From a virus, in the IMG/VR virus record IMGVR_UViG_3300022851_000031, positions 1-42,617 of that record: DNA of 42,617 nucleotides; one strand, given 5' to 3'. The notes below the pieces were generated by a model. That model was not told where the DNA came from. It saw only the letters and a list, made by a program, of their open reading frames with translations, and made no database searches. Positions 25,634-37,069 of the stretch are shown here, piece after piece. The translations under genes and the position numbers were made by a program. Within the stretch, counting starts at the first letter, position 1; every line of letters starts with the position of its first letter.

Positions 25634-26932
25634 ATGGATAAAAAATTAGAGGACTTTTGAGATAAAAAAGAGCTAAAGGACTTTGTTAATGACAATGGAT
25701 TTTTCTTTAATATGGTTGCTAACTCAATCAGTAAAGAGAATATGGAAGAAGCGTTAGATGATTTCACAAAGAACGCTATAGAGACTAAGATAGATGTACC
25801 AACAGGAGAGAACATAATGATATTTAAGTGATTGGCTTCACAAGCATACAAGAAAGGTGGTAAGAATAGGAACGGCTATAAGATAGACCCAAACGGTTGG
25901 GATTTCACAAACTACATGAACAACCCTATAATCTTGTTGCAACATAACGCTTCAACAGGAGGTATAGGTAAGGCTATCAAGTTTGATATTAATAATGATG
26001 GTTTGAATATACTGTTCTTTGTCGATCTGAACACATTAGACGACAAGACAAGATACCAAGTAGAGAATGGATATATTAGTGCTATAAGTACTGGACATAT
26101 TACTGAAGAAGACGGAATCGAAGACAACAAAACAGGTAAAGTATATTCTATAGAAGACGCTATGGAGAAGTTTTGATGGGAGAATGTATGGTCTGCTTTT
26201 ATGTGAGGAAGTGATCTATATACATATATAGTTACTAAGGCACAAGCTATCGAGAATAGTTTGGTTACTATTGGTTCTAACGAAAAAGCTATTGCATTAC
26301 CAAATGCGATAGGTAAATATGCGTTAAACAGACACGCACCTTTAATTAATAAATTAGAAGAGATGAAAAAAAATGCTGAAGACAAAAAGTTAGAAGATGT
26401 TAAAGTTAATGAAGAAGACAAAGTAGAAGACAAAGTAGAAGAAAAAGAAACTGAAGAGAAAATTACTGAAGAAAAGACAGATGAGAAAGTGGAAGACAAA
26501 GTAGAATCTGTTGAAACTAATGATGAAGATAAAGTAGAGGAAGTAGAGGAAGAAGTTACTGAAGAAGTTACTGAAGAAGAAGCAGAAGAAGAAACTAAGG
26601 AAGAAACAACTGAAGAAGAAGACCAGACTCCCGAAGATACTTCTGAAAACAAGGCTGAAATTGCCAAGGGGGAAGAGGTAAAAGATAATAACATATCTGA
26701 AAATGATATGGTTACTCAACTAACAAACGAGTTAGAAGAGCATAAGTCTTTGCTGAAAAAAGCAGAGGAAACAATAGTAAACATGTCTAACGCTATGGAG
26801 GATAAGGACAAACTTATCAAGATGGCTAACGATTATGTAATATCTCTATGACTTTCTTTTGACGCTGAGGCTAACGCTAACGGTGATAAAAAGAAAACGA
26901 TTCTTGAGAATAGAATCAAAAGAGCAGAATAA
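25634..26932 (+). CDS. Prohead protease fused to an acidic scaffold
   Basis: 432 residues. The N-terminal ~210 residues are an HK97-type protease: IMIFKGLASQAYKKGG, GWDFTNYMNNPIILLQHNAS (catalytic His in LLQH) and GYISAISTGHI (nucleophile Ser in the ISAISTG motif). Residues ~245-345 are a very acidic Glu/Lys/Thr-rich repeat (VEDKVEEKETEEK-like), followed by a coiled coil (MVTQLTNELEEHKSLLKKAE). Fusion of protease and scaffold is known in phages. It would cleave scaffold and capsid delta domains during maturation. Glycines are largely GGN. Confidence 0.82.
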
Positions 26933-26957
26933 ACTTTTATATTAAAATTAAATTATT

Positions 26958-28166
26958 ATGAGTAAAGTAAATCAATCAATGTTAAATGCTATTGAAAAGG
27001 CTGCTAAGTTAATGAATACTGATTCGGTTGAAGCAATAGAGTCTTTCAAGAACGCAGTAGAAAAATCAAAAGCTAACAGAGAAGCTAACGGTGGTCTTGT
27101 TAATGTAAAGACAAACTCTTGACCAGACGAAACTATGTCTACAGGTAATGTAGGATATGGTGCTGAAGCAGTTGTTGGACAAGTACGAACTGATGAAATG
27201 TATTCTATGATTTCACAGATGCCAGGACTTCTTCCATTGCTTCCGTCTAATCATGGACAGAAACAAGGAGATACTGTTAATGTAGCTATCTACGGAGAAG
27301 CTGGACTAATGAATACAGCTACTGAACCTACAGGTTCACAAACTCTTGTTGATGTTACTACTGATAACGCAGTAGCTACTGGTAATGTTGCCGTTAAGAT
27401 TAAATCTTTCAGAACTAAGGTAGGTATAACTAAAAAGGAAATGCACGATGCTATTATGGGAGGACAAAACTTCTATAGTTTCGTACAGAACAGAATCCTT
27501 TTGGCTGCACAAAGAACACTTGAAGCATATATTATCAACGCTGATGATAGATTGACTAAAGATGTTGAAGCTACAGCTAATGTAAACTTCTACGATATTC
27601 CAACTACTGGAACTATCCCTGCTGACGCTTACTACTTAGGTGGTGATCAAGGTATTAGATACAACGGTATCGAAGATGTTGACGGAATCGTTGGAGGTAA
27701 TGTTGCATTCACAAGAGGAACGCTTCTATCTACTATGGATAGATTGTCTGACTATCTTGATGACTATAACAATCTTCTTTGGATCGGTAATGGTAAGACT
27801 GCTACTAAGATTAGAGGACTTGCTGAATACTCTACTATGGAGAAATTCAACGACCCAACTAATACAATAGGAGGACAAGTAATGGCTCCTGAAGGAATCA
27901 GATTCTACACAGCTAAACATAACCCATCATTTGTTGGTGTTAGTGGTAAGGTAGAGCAAGGAGTTGGAGCTGCTAATGACTTCAATCAATTATCTCTTAT
28001 CCACAGAGCTGCACCACAGATTGTGTTTGGTAGAGATATGGAAATAGTAATGCACGAAGATTCACAACAAATCATATTTGATGTATCAATGCGAGCAGGT
28101 TGTAATGTTGCTTCAAGAGAAGCAGGATTTGGACCGTCTGTTGCTACAGCAGTAGTACAAAGATAG
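26958..28166 (+). CDS. Major capsid protein
   Basis: 402 residues, ATG 26958 after AATTATTATG. Residues ~1-60 (NAIEKAAKLMNTDSVEAIES) are likely a cleavable delta-like region, ended by the only in-frame TGA of the gene (NSGPDETMS). The rest has the MCP pattern (MPGLLPLLPSNHGQKQGDTV, FRTKVGITKKEMHDAIMGGQ, FYTAKHNPSFVGVSGKVE, IVFGRDMEIVMHED). About 39 of 40 glycines are GGT or GGA, unlike the UGA-rich early genes. It follows the protease and is terminated by a strong hairpin. Confidence 0.85.
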
Positions 28167-28173
28167 TTACCAT

Positions 28174-28214
28174 AAGGGGGTAGGTGGGTTACGCCTACCT
28201 TACCTCCTTTTTTT
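28174..28214 (+). terminator. Strong intrinsic terminator after the capsid gene
   Basis: GGTAGG (28179-28184) pairs with CCTACC (28194-28199); neighbouring GGGG and CCTCC extend the stem, followed by seven T. It would reduce transcription into the tail genes. Confidence 0.85.
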
Positions 28215-28226
28215 AATCTTAAATAT

Positions 28227-28745
28227 ATGAGAATGATATTAAAGAACCGTACACAAGAACAGCATATATGAGTTGAAGTACTGGGTCGCAATGTCCAAGT
28301 ATGACCTTGAAAGAGTATTGAAGTTAATGAATTGGTAGGTAAATGATTATTGTCTAATTACTGACATATCTTTATGAAAGTAGAGAGTGATAGTGATAAG
28401 ATAGAATGAGTAAATAAAGATAAAGAATCTTTAAGAAACCAATTATCCGTAGTTCAAGAAGAGAATAAGATATTAGCTTGAAATATAAACACTCTTAGCG
28501 AAAAGAATAGTGCTTTAGAGGATATTATAAATACAAATAAAGAAACTATCATAAAGCTAAAGAACGCACTTGCTGAAAAATGAGAATCAAAAGAGGAAGA
28601 AGAAGCTGAAGTAGAACTTAGCGATTTAGAGAAAGTGCAGATAGAGTATAAAGAAATTACAGGCGATGATGTGCCAAACAATAAGAAGAACGATATAGAA
28701 CGATTACAAAAGAAAATAAAGGAAGAGCAGAAAGATAAAAAATAG
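28227..28745 (+). CDS. Hypothetical structural protein with coiled coil
   Basis: 172 residues. N-terminal ~45 residues form strands (EQHIGVEVLGRNVQVGPGKS), the rest is a long coiled coil (ESLRNQLSVVQEENKILAG, NTLSEKNSALEDIINTNKE) and a Glu/Lys-rich tail. After the capsid gene such proteins are often head-decoration or head-tail accessory proteins; the identification is by position. Confidence 0.6.
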
Positions 28746-28771
28746 TTATTTATATATAACACATAGAAGAG

Positions 28772-29365
28772 ATGTACACAACTCTAGCTGATGTTAAAAT
28801 ATTCTTAGGCATAACGGATAACAATAGCGACACAAGAATAGATATGTATCTTGCACAGACTAAAGCTATCTTAGATGTTTATTTATGAGATTTGACACAA
28901 GGTGCTAGAGTTTTTTATATCTCTTTTTGTGATTTCTATGACGGCTATTTTATAAGAATTTTGGCTCGTAATATCACAGCTATCACAAATATAAACAATA
29001 TAGCATACACAGGTGTATTAGATACAGACTACCAAATACTTCCACCATACAATAGTGTATTGTATATCAAAGATTTTTGAGACTACAACACTAACCCTAA
29101 TAGCTTCCCAAAGTTTCCTATAGAGGTTATTTGTGGGTATGTTAGTTGAAGTTCTGAGTATGAGTTCTTATGATTCTTACAGACTCTTATGGTAGAATGA
29201 TTATACGCAAAAGAGAATGGCTTTGATGTCAAGAGTTACAAACTGTGAGATAGGTCATTTACATTTGCTGATAGAGATTGAATGGCAAATGATATAACTT
29301 CGTTACAATGACTTATGGAAACAACTTGACTGTTCAATGTATTGTCTATTTTACCACCTGTGTAG
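28772..29365 (+). CDS. Head-tail connector (gp6-like)
   Basis: 197 residues. TLADVKIFLGITDNNSDTRI, then MYLAQTKAILDVYLG, YTGVLDTDYQILPPYNSVLY: the pattern of HK97 gp6-like connector (adaptor) proteins, which start with a helical domain. C-terminal LQTLMVEGLYAKENGFDV and VLSILPPV. It would attach below the portal. Confidence 0.7.
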
Positions 29366-29374
29366 TATCATATA

Positions 29375-29731
29375 ATGATGGATTATTTCTACGATAAGAC
29401 TTGTACGATAAATAGAGTATCACAATCAATAGTTGATTGAGGAACCAAAGCTACACAATCTGTAATCTATACAGAAATACCTTGTGCTTTTTGGAGAGTA
29501 AAGCAAAGCAACTTCAAAGAATGAATATGAGCATTAGAAGAAGACGCAAGGAGTTACACAGCGAATGTAAAATGACAGTATGTGGACATAATACCCTGAG
29601 ATTATCTTAAGCTCTTTGAACGCAACGGCTCTCCAATGGGAAGCTACATTATCCTTGATACTATCCAATATCCCAACTTACATTGAGACATAGATAACAT
29701 AGCTTTAACAATAAAGGTATGGAATGGTTAA
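29375..29731 (+). CDS. Head-tail joining protein (head-closure type)
   Basis: 118 residues from ATG 29375 (a second ATG at 29378). MMDYFYDKTCTINRVSQSIV, CAFWRVKQSNFKEGIG, YVDIIPGDYLKLFERNGS: a small beta-barrel like gp16/head-closure proteins of siphoviruses. It overlaps the next gene by 8 bases, as typical of this cluster. Confidence 0.6.
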
Positions 29732-30122
29732 AATATTATTATCCAATACATCTATATCTAACTTCTATCTTAGAAATGTTAAGTCTTGAATAGATAAGGC
29801 ATTGAAACTAAGAAACGAAACAATGAAAGTGATAAGTCCTACAGATACTGGCGATTACATAAGGTCACATAAGACTAAGCAGGCTACTATATCTTGAAAC
29901 AGCGTTAAGTGAGCAAATATAAATGATAGCGAGCATGCGTTTGGAGTAGAGTTCTGATTTAGAAAGACACCTGTTAATCGACATAAGTGACCACCTAGAA
30001 ATAGCTCTACTGTTATATATAGTGGTGTAGGTGCTAGGGTTATGAACCGTACTGTGGAAGATACTAAGCAACAGACTATAGACCTTATTGTTAATTCTTT
30101 GAATAGATGATTAAACAAATAA
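29724..30122 (+). CDS. HK97 gp10-like neck/tail protein
   Basis: 132 residues, overlapping the previous gene by 8. LRNVKSGIDKALKLRNETMK, SPTDTGDYIRSHKTKQATIS and HAFGVEFGFRKTPVNRHKGP are the features of the gp10/HK97-type neck proteins (TGxxxRSI/H strand motif). TAA 30120-30122. Confidence 0.72.
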
Positions 30123-30145
30123 CACCCAAGAATATATATACATAT

Positions 30146-30544
30146 ATGTCTACGCTTGTTCCTGTGACGAATGTAGCTACTATTTTCTCGTATAAACCCA
30201 ACGAGGATTGAGTACCTGATACAGCGTATATGTATTTTGATTGCACAAATAGCAATAATACTGAGTTTGATAATTATTGAGAGGCGATCCGTAAATGTGA
30301 ACTAAATATATATGTTGTTTGACCGTCCAACGACCCAACAAGATTAGATGAAAGCGTTGTAGATGATGTAATTAATATCATTGACGAGGAACTAATAACA
30401 TATATATGTGATAGTATAGACCAAATAGATGATGTAAGAATACAAAACATAACATCTAGGAGAGATAGCCCTATGTGATATACGAATAAGAACAGACCAA
30501 TTAAGGTTAAAACATACGATATATTATATTCGGCTAGACAATAA
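30146..30544 (+). CDS. Tail terminator-like protein
   Basis: 132 residues. Strand/helix arrangement typical of small tail-terminator (gpU-like) proteins: AYMYFDCTNSNNTEFDNYGE, RKCELNIYVVGPSNDPTRLD, VVDDVINIIDEELI, with YDILYSARQ at the end. Identified by order between gp10-like and major tail genes. Confidence 0.6.
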
Positions 30545-30551
30545 AAAGGTC

Positions 30552-30579
30552 TTGCATATAGTATTACTATGTATATATA
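30552..30579 (+). promoter_or_regulatory. Putative late promoter ahead of tail tube genes
   Basis: TTGCAT (30552-30557), 16-base spacer, TATATA (30574-30579). The -35 block TCTTGCATAT is shared with the site at 24211. Confidence 0.45.
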
Positions 30580-30611
30580 GAAAGTAGGCTATTTATTATT
30601 TAATAGACCGT

Positions 30612-30821
30612 ATGAAACTAAAAGTTATATGTCAGAATTTAAACTACAAAGGTAAAACTTATCAAAACGGATCTACTATGGAGATACCTGATTGAGATTA
30701 CACATCATCATTAGCTAAGTTTACTGCTCCTTGTGATTGTTGTAAAGACAAGGAAGAGAACACAACTACAACAAAGAAGAAAAGAAGAAGAAGAAAGAAA
30801 AAAGATTGCAAAGATTGTTAA
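30612..30821 (+). CDS. Small basic Cys protein before the tail tube
   Basis: 69 residues. MKLKVICQNLNYKGKTYQNG starts like a small beta domain, followed by CDCCKDKEENTTTT and a polybasic stretch (KKKRRRRKKK) ending DCKDC. The N-terminal half resembles the small N-terminal strand domain of head-completion proteins (ViCQxLxYxGxTYxxG). The Lys/Arg tail may touch DNA or the tail tube. Confidence 0.5.
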
Positions 30822-30848
30822 ACCCTTTATCTATTATATATTATAAAC

Positions 30849-31703
30849 ATGGCTTTTACAGAAAACCAACTAACTAGAGCAGGAGATTTCTATTATTTCC
30901 CTTGAGGATTATCTGCCGCACCTACTATCCCTGTACAAAACGCTGCAGGTTCTAATCAATTAGCGATCAGGAATGTATTGGATTGACTAACATTTACATC
31001 TGTATGATTTATCAAGAATTGGGTAGCGACTCATACTCTTGAAAATGAAACAGTAACTATCGTAGATAACTGTTGAGCAGGAGAGATCGATAGAAGTGCT
31101 GAGAAATTAGCTACTGTTACATTTGATTGGGTGGATACGGGTAACCTAACAGCTTTTGCTGATATGTTTGGTATTATACTTAGTAATGTAGTAGCTTCTA
31201 CTGTAAATATAACAGGAGAAACTGTTGCGTCTTGGGATCTGTGAGTACCTCTTTTGTTAGCTAACCCTAACAATGTAGATACATGAACTATCGTGGTTAC
31301 AGAAACAGCATGACCTAGTACATTGGTATTAGACACAGATTACTCTATTTACCAAGAAGGTGGATTAACTTATATAATCCCTATCACAGCACAAACATTC
31401 GGAGATATTGAAATAGCATACGACTATGATGTTATGGAAGGTCAGATTACTTGATACAATTATGAGAAGACTTCTATACCTTACGGATTATATAAATTCG
31501 TATCTTGTCCTATCCCGTTTATGGATTGATCTACAGCAATGACAAGAACATACACATACTACTTTGTAAAACATTACCCTAACGCTGAACTAACACAAGC
31601 GTTCATAAACCTATCGACTTCAGAACTAACAGGAAGTCCTGTATCACTACAAGGAGCATTAGGAGGACAAGTTATATTCTCTTATGAAGATGTAGCTGTT
31701 TAA
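30849..31703 (+). CDS. Major tail (tube) protein
   Basis: 284 residues. TENQLTRAGDFYYFPGGLSA and AIRNVLDGLTFTSVGFIKNW, ATHTLENETVTIVDNCGAGE show the beta-rich pattern of tail tube proteins; a second part YSIYQEGGLTYIIPITAQTF may be an inserted Ig-like domain. The order (terminator, tube, chaperone, tape measure) supports it. Confidence 0.72.
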
Positions 31704-31720
31704 TATATAAATTATAGCGT

Positions 31721-32383
31721 ATGTACTATGATTATCCAGTCACACGCAAATTTAGTACACCTATCCATACTCCAATGGGTGGGTGTATTTTGAAATATGA
31801 ACAAAATACAATCAAAGATACTATGATTATGATGAACAATTATAGCGTAAAATGATATTTAGAGCAACGACTAGAATGATTTTTGATAGATAGTTTAGAG
31901 GTACTATTAGAAAAAGAGAGTAAACAAAAATACATTGCATTTCTTATGGATAATCCTACTTTGGTATTTGATAGGGTATGGAATAATCTAAACAGAAACC
32001 ACGAAACTATATACAAGAATGTAAGGATAAGAGACGAGGATTCGTCAGATGACAAGATGTTGCTTAGCTCTACTATGATGTATGTCTGTAAAGAATACGG
32101 TATAAGCTGACCTAAGGACTTATTAGATTGATATACGCTAGAGCAGTATGAACGAATGGTGGAATGAATAAGGTTTAGTAATTATAGGTTGAATCCTAAA
32201 ACCACAATATACAATAGACAAGCGATGGTAGATAAGTATAACGAGAGAGAGGAAAACAGGAAGTTGATGGATTACGCAAGGAAGTGACCTACAAAAGAAT
32301 TTTTAGATGAATACTTTGCAAAAAATGGTAGTACAAATAGAGGAACTGGAAGCACCAATTGAAGTAACGGTAAAAACAAATAA
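31721..32383 (+). CDS. Tail assembly chaperone-like protein
   Basis: 220 residues between tube and tape measure. Long helical core: YLEQRLEGFLIDSLEVLLEK, LVFDRVWNNLNRNHETIYKN, with a Gly/Asn/Ser-rich C-terminus. The tape measure gene starts 59 bases inside its end in another frame. No obvious slippery heptamer was recognised in the overlap. Confidence 0.6.
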
Positions 32384-35147
32384 TGCTGAAGGTAATATTA
32401 AAAAGTTTGCTAGAGATGTTCAAAAAGAGCTTGACCCTGTTTTATTACAAAAACTAGAATTAGATGTTGCTTGACTACAACTATCGCTATCTAAATCAAG
32501 AAAATTACTTAGGGATGCAAAGAAGTCTTGAGATAGAGACGCTACATTAGAGGCACAGTTAAAAACGAATAGACTTTCAAGCGATCTGACTGAGGCAAAA
32601 AGACAGCTAAGAAATTATGTAAATACTTGAGATAAAGATTTGAGTAGACTACAAACAAAATTTAACCAACTATGAGATTGAGCAAAAAAAATGTGAGAGC
32701 AGTTAAAGAAAGCATTAGTTGCTGTTTGAGCTATTGCAGGAATACAAGCTGTTGCTAAATGAGTTATTACTTTGGCAGGAAATCTTGAGCAAGCTAGGAT
32801 AGCATTTACCACTATGTTAGGTAGTGCTGAACAAGCTGATATAAAACTAAAAGAACTTTCTGCTTTCGCAGCAAAAACTCCATTTGAGTTGACTGGGATT
32901 AGACAAAACGCTAAACAATTATTAGCGATGGGTATTGCGTCTGATGATTTATTGCCAACTCTAAAATCTTTATGAGATGTATCTGCTTGATTATCTGTAC
33001 CTCTTGAAAGATTAGCACTTAATTATGGACAAGTAATAGCACAGGGGAAGTTAACGGGAAGAGAGCTAAGAGACTTCACTGTTGCATGAGTACCTATACT
33101 AGCTGAGTTGGCTAAAAATTTAGGTAAAACTAAACAAGAGATACAAGGTTTAATTTCTTCTTGAGAGATAAGTTCAAACGATGTGGTTAAAGCTTTCCAA
33201 ACAATGTCAGATGAATGAGGAAGGTTTGCAAACCTTATGGATAAACAAGCTAACACACTACAAGGAGCGTTTAGTAATCTCCAAGATAGTGTTAATATAT
33301 TATGAGAAGAGGTTGGAATGATATTTATACCATTTCTTACAAAGATTGTAAAAGCTATGTGACCTGTTATAGAAGCTATCTGAAATTTTGCAAAACAGAA
33401 TCCTAAATTATCTGCGTCTTTGTTTGCTGTTGCTGTAGCTTGATGAGCAGTAGCTGCTGCTATATCTTTAATATGATGACCCATAACTGCTGTCGTGGCT
33501 TGAATATGATTATTAGCAGGTGCAACTGGTTGATTTATTTCTGTTGTTAATTGATGAAGGAAGGAAGTAAATGGATTTAGAGACGACCTAGGAGAATTAA
33601 AAGAAGAGATTGAAAAAAATAAAAAAGCTCAAGATGATTTAGAGAAAGCATTTAAGAATTGAACTATGAGCCTTGTAGAATATAACAATAAATTGAATGA
33701 ACTCCAAGAAGAGCAAGCTAGACTCACAGAGGAAGCTGATAAGGCTGTATTGTCATTAGAAGATATAAAAGAATCCTATGATAACATAAATAAAACATGA
33801 ATAACTACCGAGAATGAAAGAGCAGAACTTGCTCTTCTTAGAGAAGAAGCATTAAGGACTAGGAATGAATTAAATAAACTCATTAAGACAATACAAGATA
33901 ATTTCAAAAAATCAAAAAAAGAGTTTGAAAATCAAAAAGCTGAAACTGAGAGTTGAGTCCGTTCGTTAGTTTGAGTAGGTGCTGATGCTTGATTTGCTTG
34001 ACAACAATTTCTATCTGATATTGCTGCTTTGAATCAAGCACAATGAGAATTACAATGAGTTGAAGATGTTATAAATTGAATATGAATTTCTTTATGAGAT
34101 ACTTCGGAAGAAGCTAAAGATACAGAAGATTCGTTAGAAGATTTATGATGATGAGCAAGCAAATCTATTGAGAAACTACAAGATAAATATAAAAGATTGA
34201 AATGAGAGTTAGATGAAACTATTATTTGAAGTCAAGAATTTTATGATAAACAGCTAGAGATAGTCGAGGTGGAGGAAGAGATTTCAAAGTTAGGTAAAAC
34301 ATATTGAGAGTTACAGGAAGAAATAAAAGAGACAACAGAGGAAACAGCCAAATTAAAAGAAGAAGCTAAAGATACTTTTGAGAAATGAATAAACGAACAG
34401 ATAGCTAATACTGAAGATAAGATAAAGAGTTTGATCTGAGAGATACAAGACTTGAATGATGAGCTAGGTAAGATAGGAGAAGAGAAAGACCAAGATATAG
34501 CAGATAGGGTTGTATCTATAGATGTTGAGTTAGAGGAAGCAAGGAAAAAGATAGAAGAGTTTAACCAAGCAATAGCGTCTAGCGATTGAAGTGATTATCA
34601 AGATATAGTAGACTTACAAAAAGATATAGCAGAACAGCAACAGATAATAAACGATTTAACAACAGAGAAATGAGAGGCGTTTGCTTGATTGTCTTCTGAA
34701 GAAGCTGATTGACTAAGAGAACTTATAGAAGAGCAACAGAAATATAACGACCTTACAGAAATTGGCAAGATTAAAGAGGATTATGCAACACAAAAAGCAG
34801 AGATAGAAGCAGATTTGGTAGTAAAACAAGATGCTTTACTAGCAGAGCAAGAAGCTATAATACAATTTCAAACGATAAAAAACACATTATTAGAGCAAGG
34901 TAAGATAAAAGAGTTTAAGATAGCTAACGAACTTATTGCAAAATGGAATGCAGTAGCTAGAGCTAGAGAGTTATGATTATGAGGTAGCTTTGGTTGAGTT
35001 AGTTGAGGTTGATGAGGTTGAGGTTGATGAGACAACATAGGAGGCGATTCTATAAATACATATAATATAAATGTAAACTGAAGCTGACTTAGTCAATCGG
35101 AACTAACACAAGCGATACAAGACGCATTAAATTGATTTAACCCTTAA
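32325..35147 (+). CDS. Tape measure protein
   Basis: 940 residues, the longest gene. The tape-measure domain is at ~150-290 (NLEQARIAFTTMLGSAEQAD, FAAKTPFELTGIRQNAKQLL, ALNYGQVIAQGKLTGRELRD). Hydrophobic Gly/Ala segments at ~365-410 (LFAVAVAGGAVAAAISLIGG) fit a membrane-insertion part. Long coiled coils run from ~430 to 870 and a Gly-rich stretch near 890 is coded mainly by TGA. Predicted tail length is given by this protein. TAA 35145-35147. Confidence 0.9.
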
Positions 35148-35156
35148 TAAAAGATA

Positions 35157-35984
35157 ATGTCTGGATTATTAGTAGCATGATATACAGTAGCTTGATGACC
35201 GATACCTGTTATAGCAGGAGCTTCTACTTTTATGATAGACGGTATATCTATACAAGATTGTGTTTGAGTATTTATCCAAGAGATAAACTATAACGATATA
35301 AACGAAATATCTTTTGGGAGTTTTGATTCTCCACAGAGTGACGGTTGAGGTGTTGTTGGGTATTATGTCCATTGAAAGACTTTGGATCTCTCTATGGTCG
35401 TGAAGTGACAATCAGAAGCTGAATTAAACACATATATATCAAATATAAAGCAAACATTTTACGGTAAAAACAAAACGCTATCTATTCTTGTTGATTGAGA
35501 GCAAAGAAATGCACAAGTGAATCTTCTTAGTTTAGAGTTTAATCAAAAACAGGGAGACAAGACACTACTCACAGAAGTTAGAGCTACATTTAGAGCTATG
35601 AATGATTTTTATGATAGTGCTGTGCAGAGTGACGCATTTTTGTGAATCGTTGGAGACTGGACAGAGGATATATTGAATTATTGAGAGAAAACTGCACACG
35701 CTAAAGTGTATATGGTGTTTGGTGCTTGAATAGTTGCACTTAATGAAGTTAAGCTATTATTGTGATGATATACAACAACAGTAAGTGAAACGATAGCTGA
35801 TTGAGATGTATTGATATTCGATTGACAGGAGAAAGAGGTCACGCTGAATGGGGATATAATTGATTATGTTTGACCTATAGATTTGTTGCTTGAGAATTGA
35901 AGTAATCTTATGACTTGGGAGTTTGAATGATGAAGTACGGTCTTAGTAGATATAACGGTAGTATATAACAAGAACTATTTATAA
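35157..35984 (+). CDS. Distal tail (Dit)-like protein
   Basis: 275 residues right after the tape measure. MSGLLVAGYTVAGGPIPVIA, MIDGISIQDCVGVFIQEINY and GGGVVGYYVHGKTLDLSMVV fit the N-terminal Dit belt domain (strand with hydrophobic turn), then EAELNTYISNIKQTFYGKNK as in distal-tail domain proteins. The C-terminal half is a galectin-like beta domain by pattern. Confidence 0.65.
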
Positions 35985-35995
35985 TGTAAATCATT

Positions 35996-37030
35996 ATGTA
36001 TAACTTAAAACTATATGATTATGATTGAACACTAAAACAGACTATATCGCCAAAACTGATGAAGAGTGATATAAAGTTTTATGGTAATATAAACGCTTCA
36101 CAGGGTAATCTGAGTATGGCTTTGAACTTACCTATCACGAACAACAACTTTACTATATGAAATGTAGTAGAGATATGGTTATATAATGACGATAATAAGG
36201 ATTGAAGACTGATATATACTGGTTGAATTACTGACATTAAGAGAATAGCAGACACGAATAAAGAAGAGGTAGAGATAAATTGTCTATGAATGATGTGGTT
36301 TTTGGGTAGGAAACGGTATAGAGATAGTTGAAATGCTATAACATTTACGGAGAATATAGACCCTGGAGATGCTATTATAGCTATAATAGACCAGATAAAC
36401 GCTCAATATCCATGAAACTGGTTATCTTATAGCGAATGATTGGTACAAAATTATGGTACGAATCTTGATCTGTCTTATGATAAAACTAAGTGTACTTGAG
36501 CAATAGGCGTTATAACAGAAACAACTCAATGGGATTTCTATATAAGACCCGATTGACAGGTAATATTCAGACCTACTCCAACCATACCTACCCATATTTT
36601 GACATATAAGAAGCATATAGAGAGCATAGACATAGAGGAGACTAGCGATGATATGGTAAATAGATTGTTCTTGTATAGTGACAATGTAGCTTGAAGCTAC
36701 AATGACGCTACAAGTCAGACTGATTATGGGTTATTTGAAGATAATGAGACAGATAGTAAATGGAATAACCAACCAACTATAGATCTAGCAGGAGATAATG
36801 GTATAGAAGAAAGGAAGAACCCACTAAGGAATATTACTATCGTTGTGAACCAAGAATATGATATATTCTCTATATATCCATGAGATACAATAAGTATTGT
36901 GAATACGGATTATCCAATAAAGAACGCTAAGGTAATAAAGACTAGCTTCAATAATAATAAGCTAACTATAAATCTTGAGCGTTATGTTGGGATAGGTAAA
37001 AGATTATTATCTCTTGTAAATAAACAATAG
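35996..37030 (+). CDS. Tail tip / baseplate hub protein (gp37-like)
   Basis: 344 residues. MYNLKLYDYDGTLKQTISPK, YGNINASQGNLSMALNLPIT, VVEIWLYNDDNKDGRLIYTG and the end KTSFNNNKLTINLERYVG match siphovirus hub proteins of the ReqiPepy6 gp37 type. It would form the tail tip that carries fibres. Family assignment is by pattern. Confidence 0.65.
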
Positions 37031-37069
37031 AATAATACCATAATTTTAGTTTATCACATAAAAACTACT

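Noticed and set aside
25912-26694. 260-residue Ser-rich ORF on the minus strand
   Set aside because: Antisense shadow of the acidic scaffold repeat; no start context and inconsistent with the all-plus gene order.
31721-32383. Programmed frameshift between the tail chaperone and the tape measure
   Set aside because: The overlap of 59 bases has a usable ATG (32325) for the tape measure, and no slippery heptamer was identified.
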